From Dillenia suffruticosa (taxonomy: Eukaryota > Streptophyta > Magnoliopsida > Dilleniales > Dilleniaceae), in contig JAVTVX010000009.1 in assembly GCA_033439265.1 (NCBI GenBank), forward strand, positions 10,381,109 to 10,445,108: a stretch of DNA of 64,000 nt, written 5' to 3'. Below the pieces are notes generated by a model. It did no database searches. It saw only the letters and a list, made by a program, of their open reading frames with translations, and was not told where the DNA came from. Below, in pieces: positions 50,161 to 59,882 of the stretch. Positions within the stretch are counted from its first letter, which is position 1. The number at the start of each line of letters is the position of its first letter. The position numbers and the translations under genes are program-made.

Positions 50161-50917
50161 AATTTATAATATTCTTATTTTTAATTAATATAATTAAAAT
50201 TATTAAAATTTTTATTTTTAATAATGCAATGATATTAAATTACTAATTTATTTAATATAGTGTTATAATTTATTTTTAATTATTAGATAATATAGATGAT
50301 AATAATACATTATTTATTAATTTTTTATATTATATAATTTTATATAATTTATTTTAATTCAATTTTAGGATCTATATAATTGATTTTATAATAAAATCAC
50401 AATTTCATAATAAAATCTCTAATCTTCATCCAATTTCCTGATCAAATCCAATTTAATCAAATTTCATTTTTTATATGCCATTTTTTTAGCAAATTTCTTG
50501 GCCATCAGACAAAAAATAATATTTTTAACTAATGATAACACGCGATAATCAAAAGTAATAAATTTACTGACATCCGATCCGATGGATAGTAACAATTACC
50601 AAGTAACATTTACCGTAATACACATTAGCTATACAGACCGCTTTCATATCGTCACTACAAAATCTATATTTACCGATCACAAGTTATAGTCGTAAAAATA
50701 GTGATATGTAAATAAAGACGCGTTTATATTCGTAAGTATAGATTATTATTTATATAAACACTATGCTACCTTTAGCCATGGTTAAAAATCTTTTCCCGAT
50801 ACACATTTTAAAACCGTAACAAAATATATACTATTCCTGATGGTAAAGATTCACAAAAGTGGTAAAACTTACTGACAATAAATGTTGCTGTCCAGATAGT
50901 GCTTTAATTTTGTAGTG
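50161..50917. other. Right end region of the giant CACTA element
   Basis: AT-rich, then a stretch with TATTTACCGATCAC and CCGTAACAAAA phrases, ending in TTTTGTAGTG at 50,917. An internal CACTACAAAATC near 50,653 resembles a second terminus and may mark an older or misaligned end. Confidence 0.5.
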
Positions 50918-51006
50918 GAAGAAGGTAAAATCGAAGGACACATTCTGATGCAGTCATGCTAAACTTGTACATTTCCAACCTGTCAAGATTGCAAGCTCCA
51001 TAGATA

Positions 51007-52052
51007 TCATTGTGACGATTCTACTAGGCTGGTTGCCTCTGCTGGTATTCTTGAAGGACGAGGAGGAGAAGACACAAAATGTCTAGGGGGGACTTGCAAA
51101 GTCTCAATGCTTCCTTCTAACATTTTCAAAACCTTGTTAATGGAGGGACGCTGGGATGGGTCTGTCTGTATGCACCACAATCCCACTATTATCATCTTCC
51201 TGGTGATTTCAATTTGCTCTCTAGTCAAGATGCCTTGCATCATCCCTAAATTCTCATCTTGCTTGAGCTGGTTGTATAGGTATTGTGGAAAATACATCTC
51301 ACTACAGTCACTCACTTCAATATCACACTTGTTTCGCCCTCCAACCATCTCTAAAATCATCATCCCATAGCTATACACGTCGGACTTGTGAGAGACATTA
51401 CCAAAATTTCTACAAAATACTTCTGGAGCAATGTAGCCTACGGTCCCACGAGCTTCTGACATAGATATCTTACTCTCTTTCCCTCTGAACAATTTTGCCA
51501 GGCCAAAATCTGCGATCTTTGGAGTAAAATCTTCATCTAGAAGAATGTTATGTGGTTTAATGTCAAGATGCAGAATCCGCGTGCTGCACCCGCAATGCAA
51601 GTATTCAAGTCCCCGTGCTATCCCAATTGCTATTTCGGACAATTTTTCTAATCCCAATTGTTGAACATCAGAGATCAACTTATCAAGAGATCCATTCGGC
51701 ATGAACTCATAGACAAGAGCTCTTCTATTGTGTTGAAAGCAAAATCCTAAGAGAGCAACGACATTGACATGAGATGTTTTACTGATGCTAGCAACTTCGT
51801 TAAGAAAATCTTCCCCATTTCCTTTGGATGAACTCAACAGCTTCACTGCCACAAGACGACCATCTAGTAATTTTCCTTTGTATACACCACCATAACCGCC
51901 TTGACCAAGTTTATCCTGAAACGAGTTGGTCATTTTCTTGATATCTGAATAACTAAATCTTCTCGGAGCCAACAATCCAAAACTTTTAATGAAGGCTTCA
52001 ATTTTTTGCTGATTGCTTGACTCTTTTTCCCAAAAGCGCATTTTGATCCTAG
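51007..52052 (-). CDS. Kinase exon of the LRK10L gene
   Basis: It begins after CTTCTCAG at 52,053 and reads RIKMRFWEKES, then a kinase. Numbered from M of that segment, the Gly loop is GQGGYGGV (46-53), the catalytic Lys is K67 (VAVK), the alphaC Glu is E82, the catalytic loop is HLDIKPHN (158-165, D160), followed by DFG (178-180), APE (205-207), DVYSYG (221-226) and R298. The carboxy tail has VPPRHF and a Ser/Pro-rich end. The stop at 51,007 is followed by only 89 bp before the CACTA element; no AATAAA is present in those 89 bp. Confidence 0.93.
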
Positions 52053-55000
52053 CTGAGAAGGAACAATAGAAGATTAGTCATAGACCCCATTGTGTTGAAA
52101 CATTAAAGAACAATAAAAATTAGGTAAAGTAGGATGTATTTTTGTTCTGCTTTGAGAAACTTACAGCGAAAGTATGTGATAACCATCACAGTTACAAATA
52201 ACCCAAAAGCAGTGGAACTCGAGACTGCATCCATGGAAACCAAGTTGGATAATAGAAAAACTAAATAAGTAGGAAAAAAAAAGGCATGGATGGCATGATT
52301 GTTACAATACCTATCGCGATGGTCTTCAATGTTGATTTAGTTTCTGCAGCATTAACCAGCCATCAAGTCAATTTATGCTTTATTTAGATTATAGCAACTG
52401 CCCTGTAAAATATACTACGTAAAAATTGCTCACCCTCACAAATCTCTCCTTACCGCCTAGTCATGTCCGCAACAAAACACAATGTTGTTAGAATGCAGAC
52501 TTGCTAAGACTTGGGATGCAAATGGTTCGACTAAATTTATTTTCTAAATTTAATAAGGTTTTGACCTTACCTTTGACTCTTACTCGATAGCTATTCCTGC
52601 CCTAAAGGTTAATATTAGGCAAAGAAGAGAGAGAGAGTCAGACTCCATTGGTCTAGTGGAGGTCTAGCAGAAGGGCATCGGATCTCTTAATCAATATTCA
52701 GATTCAAATCTTAAGTATATAAAAGAATTATGTTAAGAGAGCTTTATCGATTCTAACCGGATTAGTGGCTTTGGATATAGATTGGTCAGTGGGAAAGAGT
52801 TCCATGAAAAAAGAAAAAGGAGAGAGAGAGACTCCAAGACATAGTACCTTCACAGTAAAAAGGCCGAGCTCCACAAGGACAAATGCAGACTTGGGTATCC
52901 AAATCGGTACCGCTTAGACTAGGGAAGGAAATCTGCTAATGTTTTTATCAGTGGAATGTATTCGAATAGAAAAGCTTAAATTAATTGGTACCCGTACCTA
53001 TTGCAACCTTCTTTTGCTTACTGCTGCTGCCCGAAAAGGGTGGACAGACAAGTGATTCAGCGTTTGTTTCATGAAAAATATAATAGTAAAATGCTATTGT
53101 TGTGTTATCAGAGCATAAATAGTTAAGACCAAACCTCAGCTTTCAATGCTATTTGTAGTGAATTTATCTTTTACTTCCTCAAGATAGAAGTTTCAGGATT
53201 TAGGCAACCTTTGCTTGCCATTAGCTTAGAGCTTTACTAATGCATGTACGTGATCAGTTAAATGAAAGTTTATAGTCCAAAGAGAAAAGGACTTCCGTGC
53301 TAGTAAGCATGGATCCTCCTACCAAAGGTCAGTCAGTCTAACGGGATGTGGTCCTAAATCTCTTAATCAAGATCTTGAATTCGACTTACGATTTAGGCAG
53401 GGAGCAAATTATGCTGAGAGGATAGCCCCCTATATGGGTCACTACAAATCCCAAGCCGGATTAGTCTGGCTCCGGATACCGGTTGATTGAGCACTAAAAA
53501 AAAATTGATCCACCTTCTCAGTGGATCCGTAGTCCACCAATTGAAGGTCCGCACACAAGTACTGGAACTACTATTAGCAGATACTCATAATCTATAGGGC
53601 TGGATTGGTTAATGATAAAACAATCGAAGAGGATTATGCTTTTATCTGCTGAATGTTAAACATAGGTGCCTGCCTAACCGAAAAAGTAATATTTGAATTC
53701 TTGTAGAAAATAAAAAGCAAACAAACTAAATTTCAATTGAGCAAATGCAATGCTTTTTCGCCTGCCATGATCTGTGTGTATGGTAGACGAGACATCAATT
53801 AAGCATCCAAATAGGACAGCAGAACAAGTTGCCACCAATCTATCTCTACTGCTGATCATAGATGATACAAATTGAAACTCTAATTTCCCTCTCAGGTTGA
53901 CCACCTGGGGGGAAGGGGAATCAGAACACGGTACATGTTCTCATGCAACAGGTAGGAAAGAGAGGAGATAAAAGGAAGCTTCATGCCTCGTAGAAAAAGG
54001 GCTGAATCGGGAAATTGCCCTGTTCCAGTTGTCTAATCGGTAATGCTTAGTTTTGACAGATAAATACTGGGAAGAATCTACGATTCAACGAACTGATGAA
54101 GTTTCTCCTCCTTAGCCTAAACAAAATAAAAGAAAATGCTATCTTACAGAAGAGGAAATCCTTCTCTCCACGGTCTATCAGTAATTTAGGACTGTAAATT
54201 CAACCAGAAAATGAGATCAAATGGGAAATGTTGATATGATAAAGTTACCAGGACAGCTAATCGACTGGGGACCATTGTGGCAAAAACAAACGAATTCATT
54301 ATTCTCAAATCCGCAATGCCCACCGCTACTATTGCATTTGCTGCAATTATCATCACTCCACTGCAAAACAATCCCCATCTTCAGAACCTCTTGGTAGTTC
54401 ATCCTCACAAGTTTCTCCATATTGATACCCCCATCAATGTCCAAAGGTGAATCAACCGACTTCTGGCATGACTCTAATGAGTAGTTCTTCCTTTCTAAAA
54501 CTTCCTTATGCATAACCGCAAAAGAATAATGGGTATCATTGGAAACACAATTTATCGGATATAATGAGAGGTTGGCAGGATTAACTGAGCAATTGTAAAA
54601 GAAGGAAAAAACAGAATCATCATCTCTGTGAAACGGTGTACCATCAAAGCTGACGTTGTACATAGGAAGCGGGCACGCATTGTCGCCGCCAACAAAAGCA
54701 TTGTTGACCAAGCGGAATGAATTGTTCGCGTAAAATATGTCCTTAACCAGATAATCATTACTAGTAATGTTAATAAGCGGGTATGAGTTATTGCAGACGG
54801 TCATATAGTTTGGATGCCCACAATAAGGACTTTGCCTGTTAAGAATCCAAAACGGATAGCTTATATCTGGACCTTTCCCACAGTTCTCTGGCATGCAGGC
54901 TTCATATTCTGTGTTTGCAGATAGATCTCTTGCTACAAAAGTTGTGAAGATGATGAAAGTTTTTAGAACTTGGATTGAGTTTACGGGTATGCAGAGGATT

Positions 55001-55077
55001 TGGAGATCCATTTGGAGCAAAAGAGAGAAAAGAATGGAGACCACGACAGAGGATGGCGAAATGAGTGCTTGGAACAA
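51007..55077 (-). CDS. LRK10L-type receptor-like kinase (non-RD), four exons, about 655 aa
   Basis: Proposed exons on the minus strand: 55,077-54,249 (signal sequence, GUB_WAK_bind, WAK_assoc), 52,343-52,311 (juxtamembrane TKSTLKTIAI), 52,224-52,165 (membrane helix AFGLFVTVMVITYF) and 52,052-51,007 (kinase). All junctions are GT-AG and share one phase; the total of 1,968 nt gives 655 codons plus stop, the usual size of leaf-rust-10-like (LRK10L) kinases. It should sit in the plasma membrane, bind an extracellular ligand (cell-wall glycan has been suggested for GUB_WAK_bind) and phosphorylate Ser/Thr; relatives act in pathogen or abiotic signalling. HLD replaces HRD, so it is a non-RD kinase, a type common among immune receptors. 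Catalytic residues are intact. A later Met (residue 23, at 55,011) also gives a plausible signal peptide. The first intron carries paralogue exon debris. The function is inferred from family. Confidence 0.88.
52165..52343 (-). CDS. Juxtamembrane and transmembrane exons of the LRK10L gene
   Basis: Two small exons. 52,343-52,311 (33 nt) has acceptor CTGCAG and donor G|GTATTG. 52,224-52,165 (60 nt) has acceptor ATGCAG and donor T|GTAAGT. Each begins with two bases completing a codon and ends with one, so they splice in frame to exon 1 and the kinase exon. The second encodes the single membrane helix. The short exons are inferred from phase and splice signals; a cDNA would settle them. Confidence 0.75.
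52640..52800 (+). mobile_element. SINE-like element in intron 1 (first copy)
   Basis: An A-box-like TGGTCTAGTGG at 52,649-52,659 is followed by ATCGGATCTCTTAATCA, a weak B-box-like AGATTCAAATC, then AACCGGATTAGT. It shares order and phrases with 53,321-53,505. Its 3' flank (GTGGGAAA.GTTCCATG) is also present at position 1 of the window, so it may predate the duplication of the receptor genes. Confidence 0.45.
52848..52905 (-). pseudogene. Relic of a paralogue's ectodomain exon end inside intron 1
   Basis: The minus strand reads TQVCICPCGARPFYCEG, the C.C..G......C tail of WAK_assoc, followed by a good donor GAAG|GTACTA. It closely matches 62-118, where the rest of the WAK_assoc domain is still attached. 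An AG before TCTGC (CCCAAG) would make it a 42-nt phase-compatible cassette exon, so occasional inclusion is possible. I favour a leftover of unequal recombination. Confidence 0.6.
52998..53030 (-). pseudogene. Second juxtamembrane-exon-like segment in intron 1
   Basis: The minus strand reads SSSKQKKVAI then G|GTACGG, resembling TKSTLKTIAI plus G|GTATTG of the real exon at 52,311-52,343. In that frame no AG acceptor sits at the right place (available CAG sites put a stop in frame), so it is probably a dead copy. Confidence 0.4.
53321..53505 (+). mobile_element. SINE-like element in intron 1 (second copy)
   Basis: Contains GTCTAACGGGATGTGGTCC, TAAATCTCTTAATCAAGATC, AAGCCGGATTAGTCTGG and CGGATACCGGTTGATTG, ending in an A9 tract (53,495-53,505). 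GGATCC lies just before the element and TGATCC follows the A tract, possibly a short target duplication. It shares several phrases with 52,640-52,800. Confidence 0.5.
53506..54248. other. Remainder of intron 1
   Basis: No coding or repeat signal recognised. A minus-strand frame of 76 codons at 53,674-53,904 has no recognisable domain. Confidence 0.5.
54249..55077 (-). CDS. Exon 1 of the LRK10L gene: extracellular region
   Basis: 276 codons plus one base. Residues 1-50 hold two hydrophobic stretches (signal peptide). C61-C66G...YPFW (74-77)...CGHP (86-89)...C95 is the GUB_WAK_bind pattern. C135, FYNC163 and C177, then residues 220-275 with W240, C245, C248, SGGHCG (250-256), C264, C266 and C275, form WAK_assoc. 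There are several N-glycosylation sequons (NIT 103, NNS 118, NVS 141, NCS 162). The donor is CCTG|GTAACT at 54,249. All family cysteines are present, unlike the pseudogene at 13.3-18.1 kb. Confidence 0.88.
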
Positions 55078-55143
55078 GTTGGGGGGAGGGGAATTGGGAT
55101 TTGGGATTTGGGGATTGGGGATGACAATTTCAACATAGTTGGT

Positions 55144-55196
55144 TTGACTTAGCTCTCCACAGAGTCGCTTTTAAATGGCTTTCAATATACTTTATA
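55144..55196 (-). promoter_or_regulatory. Core promoter of the LRK10L gene
   Basis: A TATA box (TATAAA on the minus strand, 55,191-55,196) lies about 115 bp before the start codon at 55,077. A W-box core TTGAC on the plus strand (55,144-55,148) is close by; W boxes bind WRKY factors in defence genes, but a single core motif is weak evidence. Confidence 0.45.
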
Positions 55197-55842
55197 TTTA
55201 TTTTGTTTTGTTTACATAATAGAGATTGGTGCTTGAAAATGACTCGCAATTAGACCATTGCTTAAGGACAATTAAAATCATTTGATCTCAACAATCTTAT
55301 GTTCAGGCCGTGTGGATGTTTGCTCAAATATCCTTTGTTCATCCAATAACAAGGATTTTTTGAACCCTGCGGTCAGATATCATTCCAAAAAAAAGAAAAG
55401 AAGAAATCCAATCCAAGACTGTCATGCAGCGCAACGGTGACAGCATGCGCTTTGGTAGGGTCAAAACATTATAACATGGGGACTCCAATTGGAGGACTCT
55501 CATATCTACCAGAATACTAAAAGCAAACCAAGTGCTGCACCGTGTGGGGACACTACTTTTCAGCATAAATAAAATATTTGAGTGCCATCTAACATGATTA
55601 AGGTGGTTAGCTTTAGTTTTTATCTTTCCCTTCTGGGTTGGTCCCAGACACTTCTAATTGGCTCCATCGGACTGTTTTCCACCCTGTAGTAACACAAAGT
55701 AGTACTCTAGAATACAAATCATAGCAAGGAACAAGAGAAATAGCTTTGTTGGTGCTAAAATTCCAAAGAAGATTGTAAATACAAGGGAAAAATATGGTGA
55801 GCTGCAGACAGCATTTTCCAAATACTATAACATGTAAATACA

Positions 55843-56040
55843 AGGCCTGTTGTTCTCCTCCCCAAAAGGGGTACCCAATGGTAATGCTTGGCTCAGTTCC
55901 ACACTTGAAAGGTTGACAGCAATTAAGGAATTGAAGATCATTTTCTTCAGAGAAGAATGTTGAATTACAGAGAATTGGAATGAAGAAGATGATGAGATAT
56001 TGCAGTAGAGTGGAAGCAAAAACAAGAGATGGGTGTCCAT
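55843..56040 (-). pseudogene. LRK10L amino-terminal fragment (signal peptide and GUB_WAK_bind start)
   Basis: A start MDTHLLFLLPLYCN (56,040) opens a secretory-like leader. In the neighbouring frame the family signature appears: CCQPFKCGTEPSITIGYPFW followed by GG. So an indel separates leader and domain, and the homology ends near 55,843. No further ectodomain follows before the intact gene's promoter. It lies about 0.8 kb 5' of the intact gene on the same strand and is a broken tandem copy. Confidence 0.65.
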
Positions 56041-56042
56041 TA

Positions 56043-56270
56043 AAATCTAAGAAAAATTCATTAGGAGCTCACTGGGGAGGTGCTCTGCTGGACGAGGATG
56101 TTGGGCTCTATTTGTCAGCAGTGTTTATGAGAAGGAAAAGGGGAGGAATCTTCTTATAACGCATACAAGGACTTCCAACACTGAGCAAGAAAAATTGAGC
56201 AGAAGACTTAAATGCTGGCTTAGAAAATGTGTTATGAGAGCAGGCCGTGACATAGACGTTAAGGGAAAAA
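56043..56270 (-). repeat. Upstream region of the LRK10L fragment, duplicated at 11.9 kb
   Basis: Partner of 11,948-12,165 (see there). The 56-kb copy includes about 35 bp absent from the other, around GGATGTTGGGCTC. It directly precedes the leader of the 55.8-56.0 kb fragment, supporting a promoter or 5' leader origin. Confidence 0.75.
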
Positions 56271-57020
56271 TACCATTGTTTGGAATAAAGCTACTTGTGG
56301 CTGAAGTTGGAGCTCTGGTACTCATTCAGTCAAAGATTTTTTTTCCCAGTGATCTTGAGAAGAGACCTACTCCTCAATTAGGTTATAACTAATAATTATC
56401 ATTATAGACCAAAATTTACGTTTTATCTTTTTTGTTGGACCATAGAAACAGTCCAACATTCCTCTTGGCGTCTTCGCCCAAGGTCCTCCATTCTCATTAC
56501 AAAGTCTTCAATTTAAATAAACAATATGAAAAGGGTTCTTTACGATGTTGAAAGCAAGCATTTGGACGGCAGACTCTTTTGACAAATGATTGTAAGCGAC
56601 TTGTCCTACCAGAGGAGCTAACTATAGGCCCTGCCAGTGGACGACACGAATGATCAGATCCAGCCCATAATTAAACTTTTTACTTTTACTTTTGTCTCTG
56701 TTGGTTGATGATGTGCCCACGTGGGGCATTCAAATACAAAAAATAAAAATAAAAATTTAAATTTTTTACTTGGGGATAATGGGTGGTTAAACCCTGTCAT
56801 CCTAATCCTACACAACTCTCCTAGTTTCTCTCCAAGGAAGCCTACGTGAAGTGGATAGATTAACTTTTGATTAATGATTGTACTTGGCACATCAAGAGGA
56901 AGAACGTTCTTGGGAGAAACAGTCAAAAAATTTAGAGAGGGAACACGAAAATTCTGAGAAGGGAATTATCGTGTCACCGTCATCACCGGATTGAGGATTG
57001 AGACATCATGAGATTGCGGT
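56271..57020. other. Intergenic, no gene seen
   Basis: No domain or repeat was recognised; a 90-codon minus-strand frame (56,654-56,926) looks spurious. The 5-mer GCGGT (57,016-57,020) just outside the next LTR may be its target duplication, whose partner would lie beyond the window. Confidence 0.4.
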
Positions 57021-59811
57021 TGTCACGGCCCGATCCTCGATCCAAGGCGTGAGCAGCCGCCATGCTATCCCGGATGCTGACATTAAATTCCCAACCATCA
57101 ACAAACAAACGGACAGAATCTCCCCATAAATCGAAGGTCATCCTATATCAAAATTCCGTCAATCAATAATATATCAATGTATAAAAGCCAACCCGACAAA
57201 TCATAAACTCAACCAATCAATCCACATCCCTGTCAACATCCAAAATAATGTAAGGCTAATCCAGTCATATTCACAGACCTCTACTGACATGCCCCCGTCA
57301 AAGGCATAAACAATCGCCAGTCACCTCTCCTGTGATTTAGAGGTGGTACCGAGCGAATCTAATAGACAATTCTAGACATGACACATTTCCCAAAGTTATC
57401 GAACACAATAATACAATCATGCCTCATTGCAATACAATGAAATGAGAGTTACAATAATATGTATAACTTTTTACATACAGTCATCCCTTTTATATACATG
57501 TACAATGGTTTATCTACAATTCCAAATATACAAATATATATATATCATCTCATATCTTTAAACACAATCCTGCGAAAGAATGCTTAACACCATGCCCAGA
57601 TCCGATGTCTCCAACAAAATCTCATGCGCTGCTATATCGCAACGCGTCCCACTATAGCTATCTCTGTGGAATAGAAAGTGAGGGGTGAGTATTATGGGGA
57701 ATACTCTGTGAGTGAGAGGGTATATATAAGTGTGTTCAATATGTTGGTGAAAAATGATGTGTCAAAATGATTCAATAAATCCACAAGTCCGCATAATGTA
57801 TGAAAATAGTGCATAATGAACAATTCATTATAAATCATTTTTTTTTTCATACATTTCAAATACATATGCATCCATATCAACCGAATCACATAAATATAGA
57901 GCATGCCAAAATCAGTTTCTGGCAAAGGTCGACCACGATCAATGGCAGGCGTATAGGGGGTTTTTTATATACAAAGTTAGAAAATGCTCTCTACCCTGAC
58001 GTTGGCGACGAATCTCATCAAGTGCTAGACCATGGCGTTACCTAGTCCTCTCCCTTTCGGGTTCAACACAACTAGTACCGTGTCGAGTCCCAATATCATA
58101 TATGACGTTTGGGGATACCTCCTGCAGAAGCGTATCCGGGCACAGTGGGTGCCTCTGCAAACGCCCTTGGTAGCTACGGCATACCCAACTTATGGACGTA
58201 TCTCATAAATCATATCATCATGGCATGCATAAAGGCTATCGGCCGATAACATAATATCATCATAATATACGTGTCATGCCAACATTTATCAAATCATATC
58301 AAACACTTCTCATAATTGATTTCATAAAAATCATATGCATATCGATGCAATGGCACATTTTTCATTTCGCAAATCATTTAGATGCATATTTTACAATAAA
58401 ATCATGTTGTGGACACTCCAATAATTCATAAAACATTTCACAAATCCATTCCAAAAATCATAGCATACGATCATAATTCATGCTTGCATTGAAAAGCATT
58501 TTAAAACATGTTGTTATGCATTGAACACATAATATAATAAATCTCACTCACCGTATGCGGGAGGGTGCGCTACTCCTAGGACGAATCTCGAAGCACACAC
58601 AAAAAATGCTCCCCTTAATATCACCAACAAAGCTCTTCAAGTTCTATTCTTGCGCCATTTTAGGGAATTGACCATAAGTTCCTCAACCGGGGTCGGAATT
58701 GGGAAATTTTAATTTCTATGGTTGACTCACATAAAAACACACACTTTTCGTGTTGAACTTATCTCCAAAATCTCGGTGGAAAATTTCTTAAAGTCCACAT
58801 TTTCAAACCAATCTAAACTCACTCTACATTCTGTCTTGTTTTAGTACATTTCCCCTATCTCACAATCTATTCATGCAACGACTCTGATTTTTGACTATGT
58901 AGTAGTCAAGACACAAGGCTACAACATCTTAGTTGGGCACTTTGTCAGATTCCTAGTGCAAATCCCTGAAATAGCAACATTTTACCCACATTACATTTTA
59001 GAAGTCTGTTCTGACCAATTTTTAGCACAACCATCACAATTCTAAATTACCTGAAATTGTTACAGTACCTAGAAGACACATAACCTTACATTTTTTATGT
59101 TTTGGGTTTCTTCCAATTATGCCTAGAAGGGGTCTGAAATTGACCACCAAAATCTCTGTTCAGTTTTGGTCGAGAAATAGAATCGTTTCTGCACAGTTTT
59201 GGGAGATTTTGTATAACTCTTGATTCCCTTGGCTGAATTGGTTGCACTTTTCACAGTAGGTGGATACAAGGGAGATCTACAACTTTTCTTCTTTGTGTTT
59301 TTGCAAACAAGGGCTGGAAGTAGGCCGTAAATACTACTGTTTTTAGTGTTGGAAAATGGAGGACCTTCTGACGAGTTTCAGAAGAATGGCTGTAACTTTT
59401 GACACAGGGGTCGGATTGAGGTGATCCTTACTTCGTTGGAAAGCTAAGACATGGATCTACAATTCTTTCAACTAGCACAAGATCGGAATCTATAACACCG
59501 ACACTACGGTGTGTATAATTTAATTATATAGAGAGAAATTTATTTATTTAAATTGATTTTTGATTTTGAAGTATTCAAATTAAATTTTTGGTATATTTTA
59601 ATTTGCCGAATCCACGAATCGAAACAAACCCGTGTTTACAAAAAAATTTAAATTTTAGTGAAGTGTGAGTGTGAAGATATATGTATATATATATACATAA
59701 ATATATATATATATATATATATATAAATACAAACTATAAAAAAAAAGAAAAAAAGAAAAATGGAGACGCAACGTTTTGGGGCAAAACGCTGCATCCCCCC
59801 AAATATTAATT

Positions 59812-59843
59812 GGGGATTAGGGTTAGGGTTGGAAACCCTAATC

Positions 59844-59846
<3 letters not shown>
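59812..59846 (+). repeat. 13-bp stem hairpin in LTR leader
   Basis: GGGGATTAGGGTT (59,812-59,824) and AACCCTAATCCCC (59,834-59,846) pair perfectly around a 9-nt loop. Copy B has the equivalent GATTAGGGC...GCCCTAATC (about 48,139-48,161), with a compensating change in the stem. Confidence 0.8.

Positions 59847-59847
<1 letters not shown>

Positions 59848-59880
<33 letters not shown>
59848..59880. repeat. (CT)n microsatellite in the LTR leader
   Basis: About sixteen CT units directly after the hairpin; the same position is occupied by GA repeats in copy B (reverse strand). Confidence 0.9.

Positions 59881-59882
<2 letters not shown>

Larger units (their letters stand above)
29049..50917. mobile_element. 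Giant CACTA-type transposon (about 21.9 kb with nested insertions)
   Basis: The left end reads CACTACAAAGGAAATGGC. The right end, reverse-complemented, reads CACTACAAAATTAAAGCAC. Both are flanked by the trinucleotide GAA (29,046-29,048 and 50,918-50,920), as expected of the 3-bp target duplications of CACTA elements. Both subterminal regions carry the same motif: left TTAGTAAATATTACTAC and TTTATTGTCG many times; right (reverse strand) AGTAAATTTATTACTTTTG and ATTATCG, with further AGTAAATATTAC copies at 49.6-50.2 kb. Much of the length is later insertions. I could not identify a transposase, so it is probably non-autonomous. The outer TIR identity beyond about 9 bp is weak, which is the main doubt. 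Confidence 0.6.

Noticed and set aside
52649-52720. Possible tRNA gene
   Set aside because: The A box is good but the B box is weak and no cloverleaf forms; better explained as a tRNA-derived SINE.
59815-59832. Telomere-like TTAGGGTTAGGG
   Set aside because: Only two units and part of an inverted-repeat hairpin within an LTR; not a telomeric tract.
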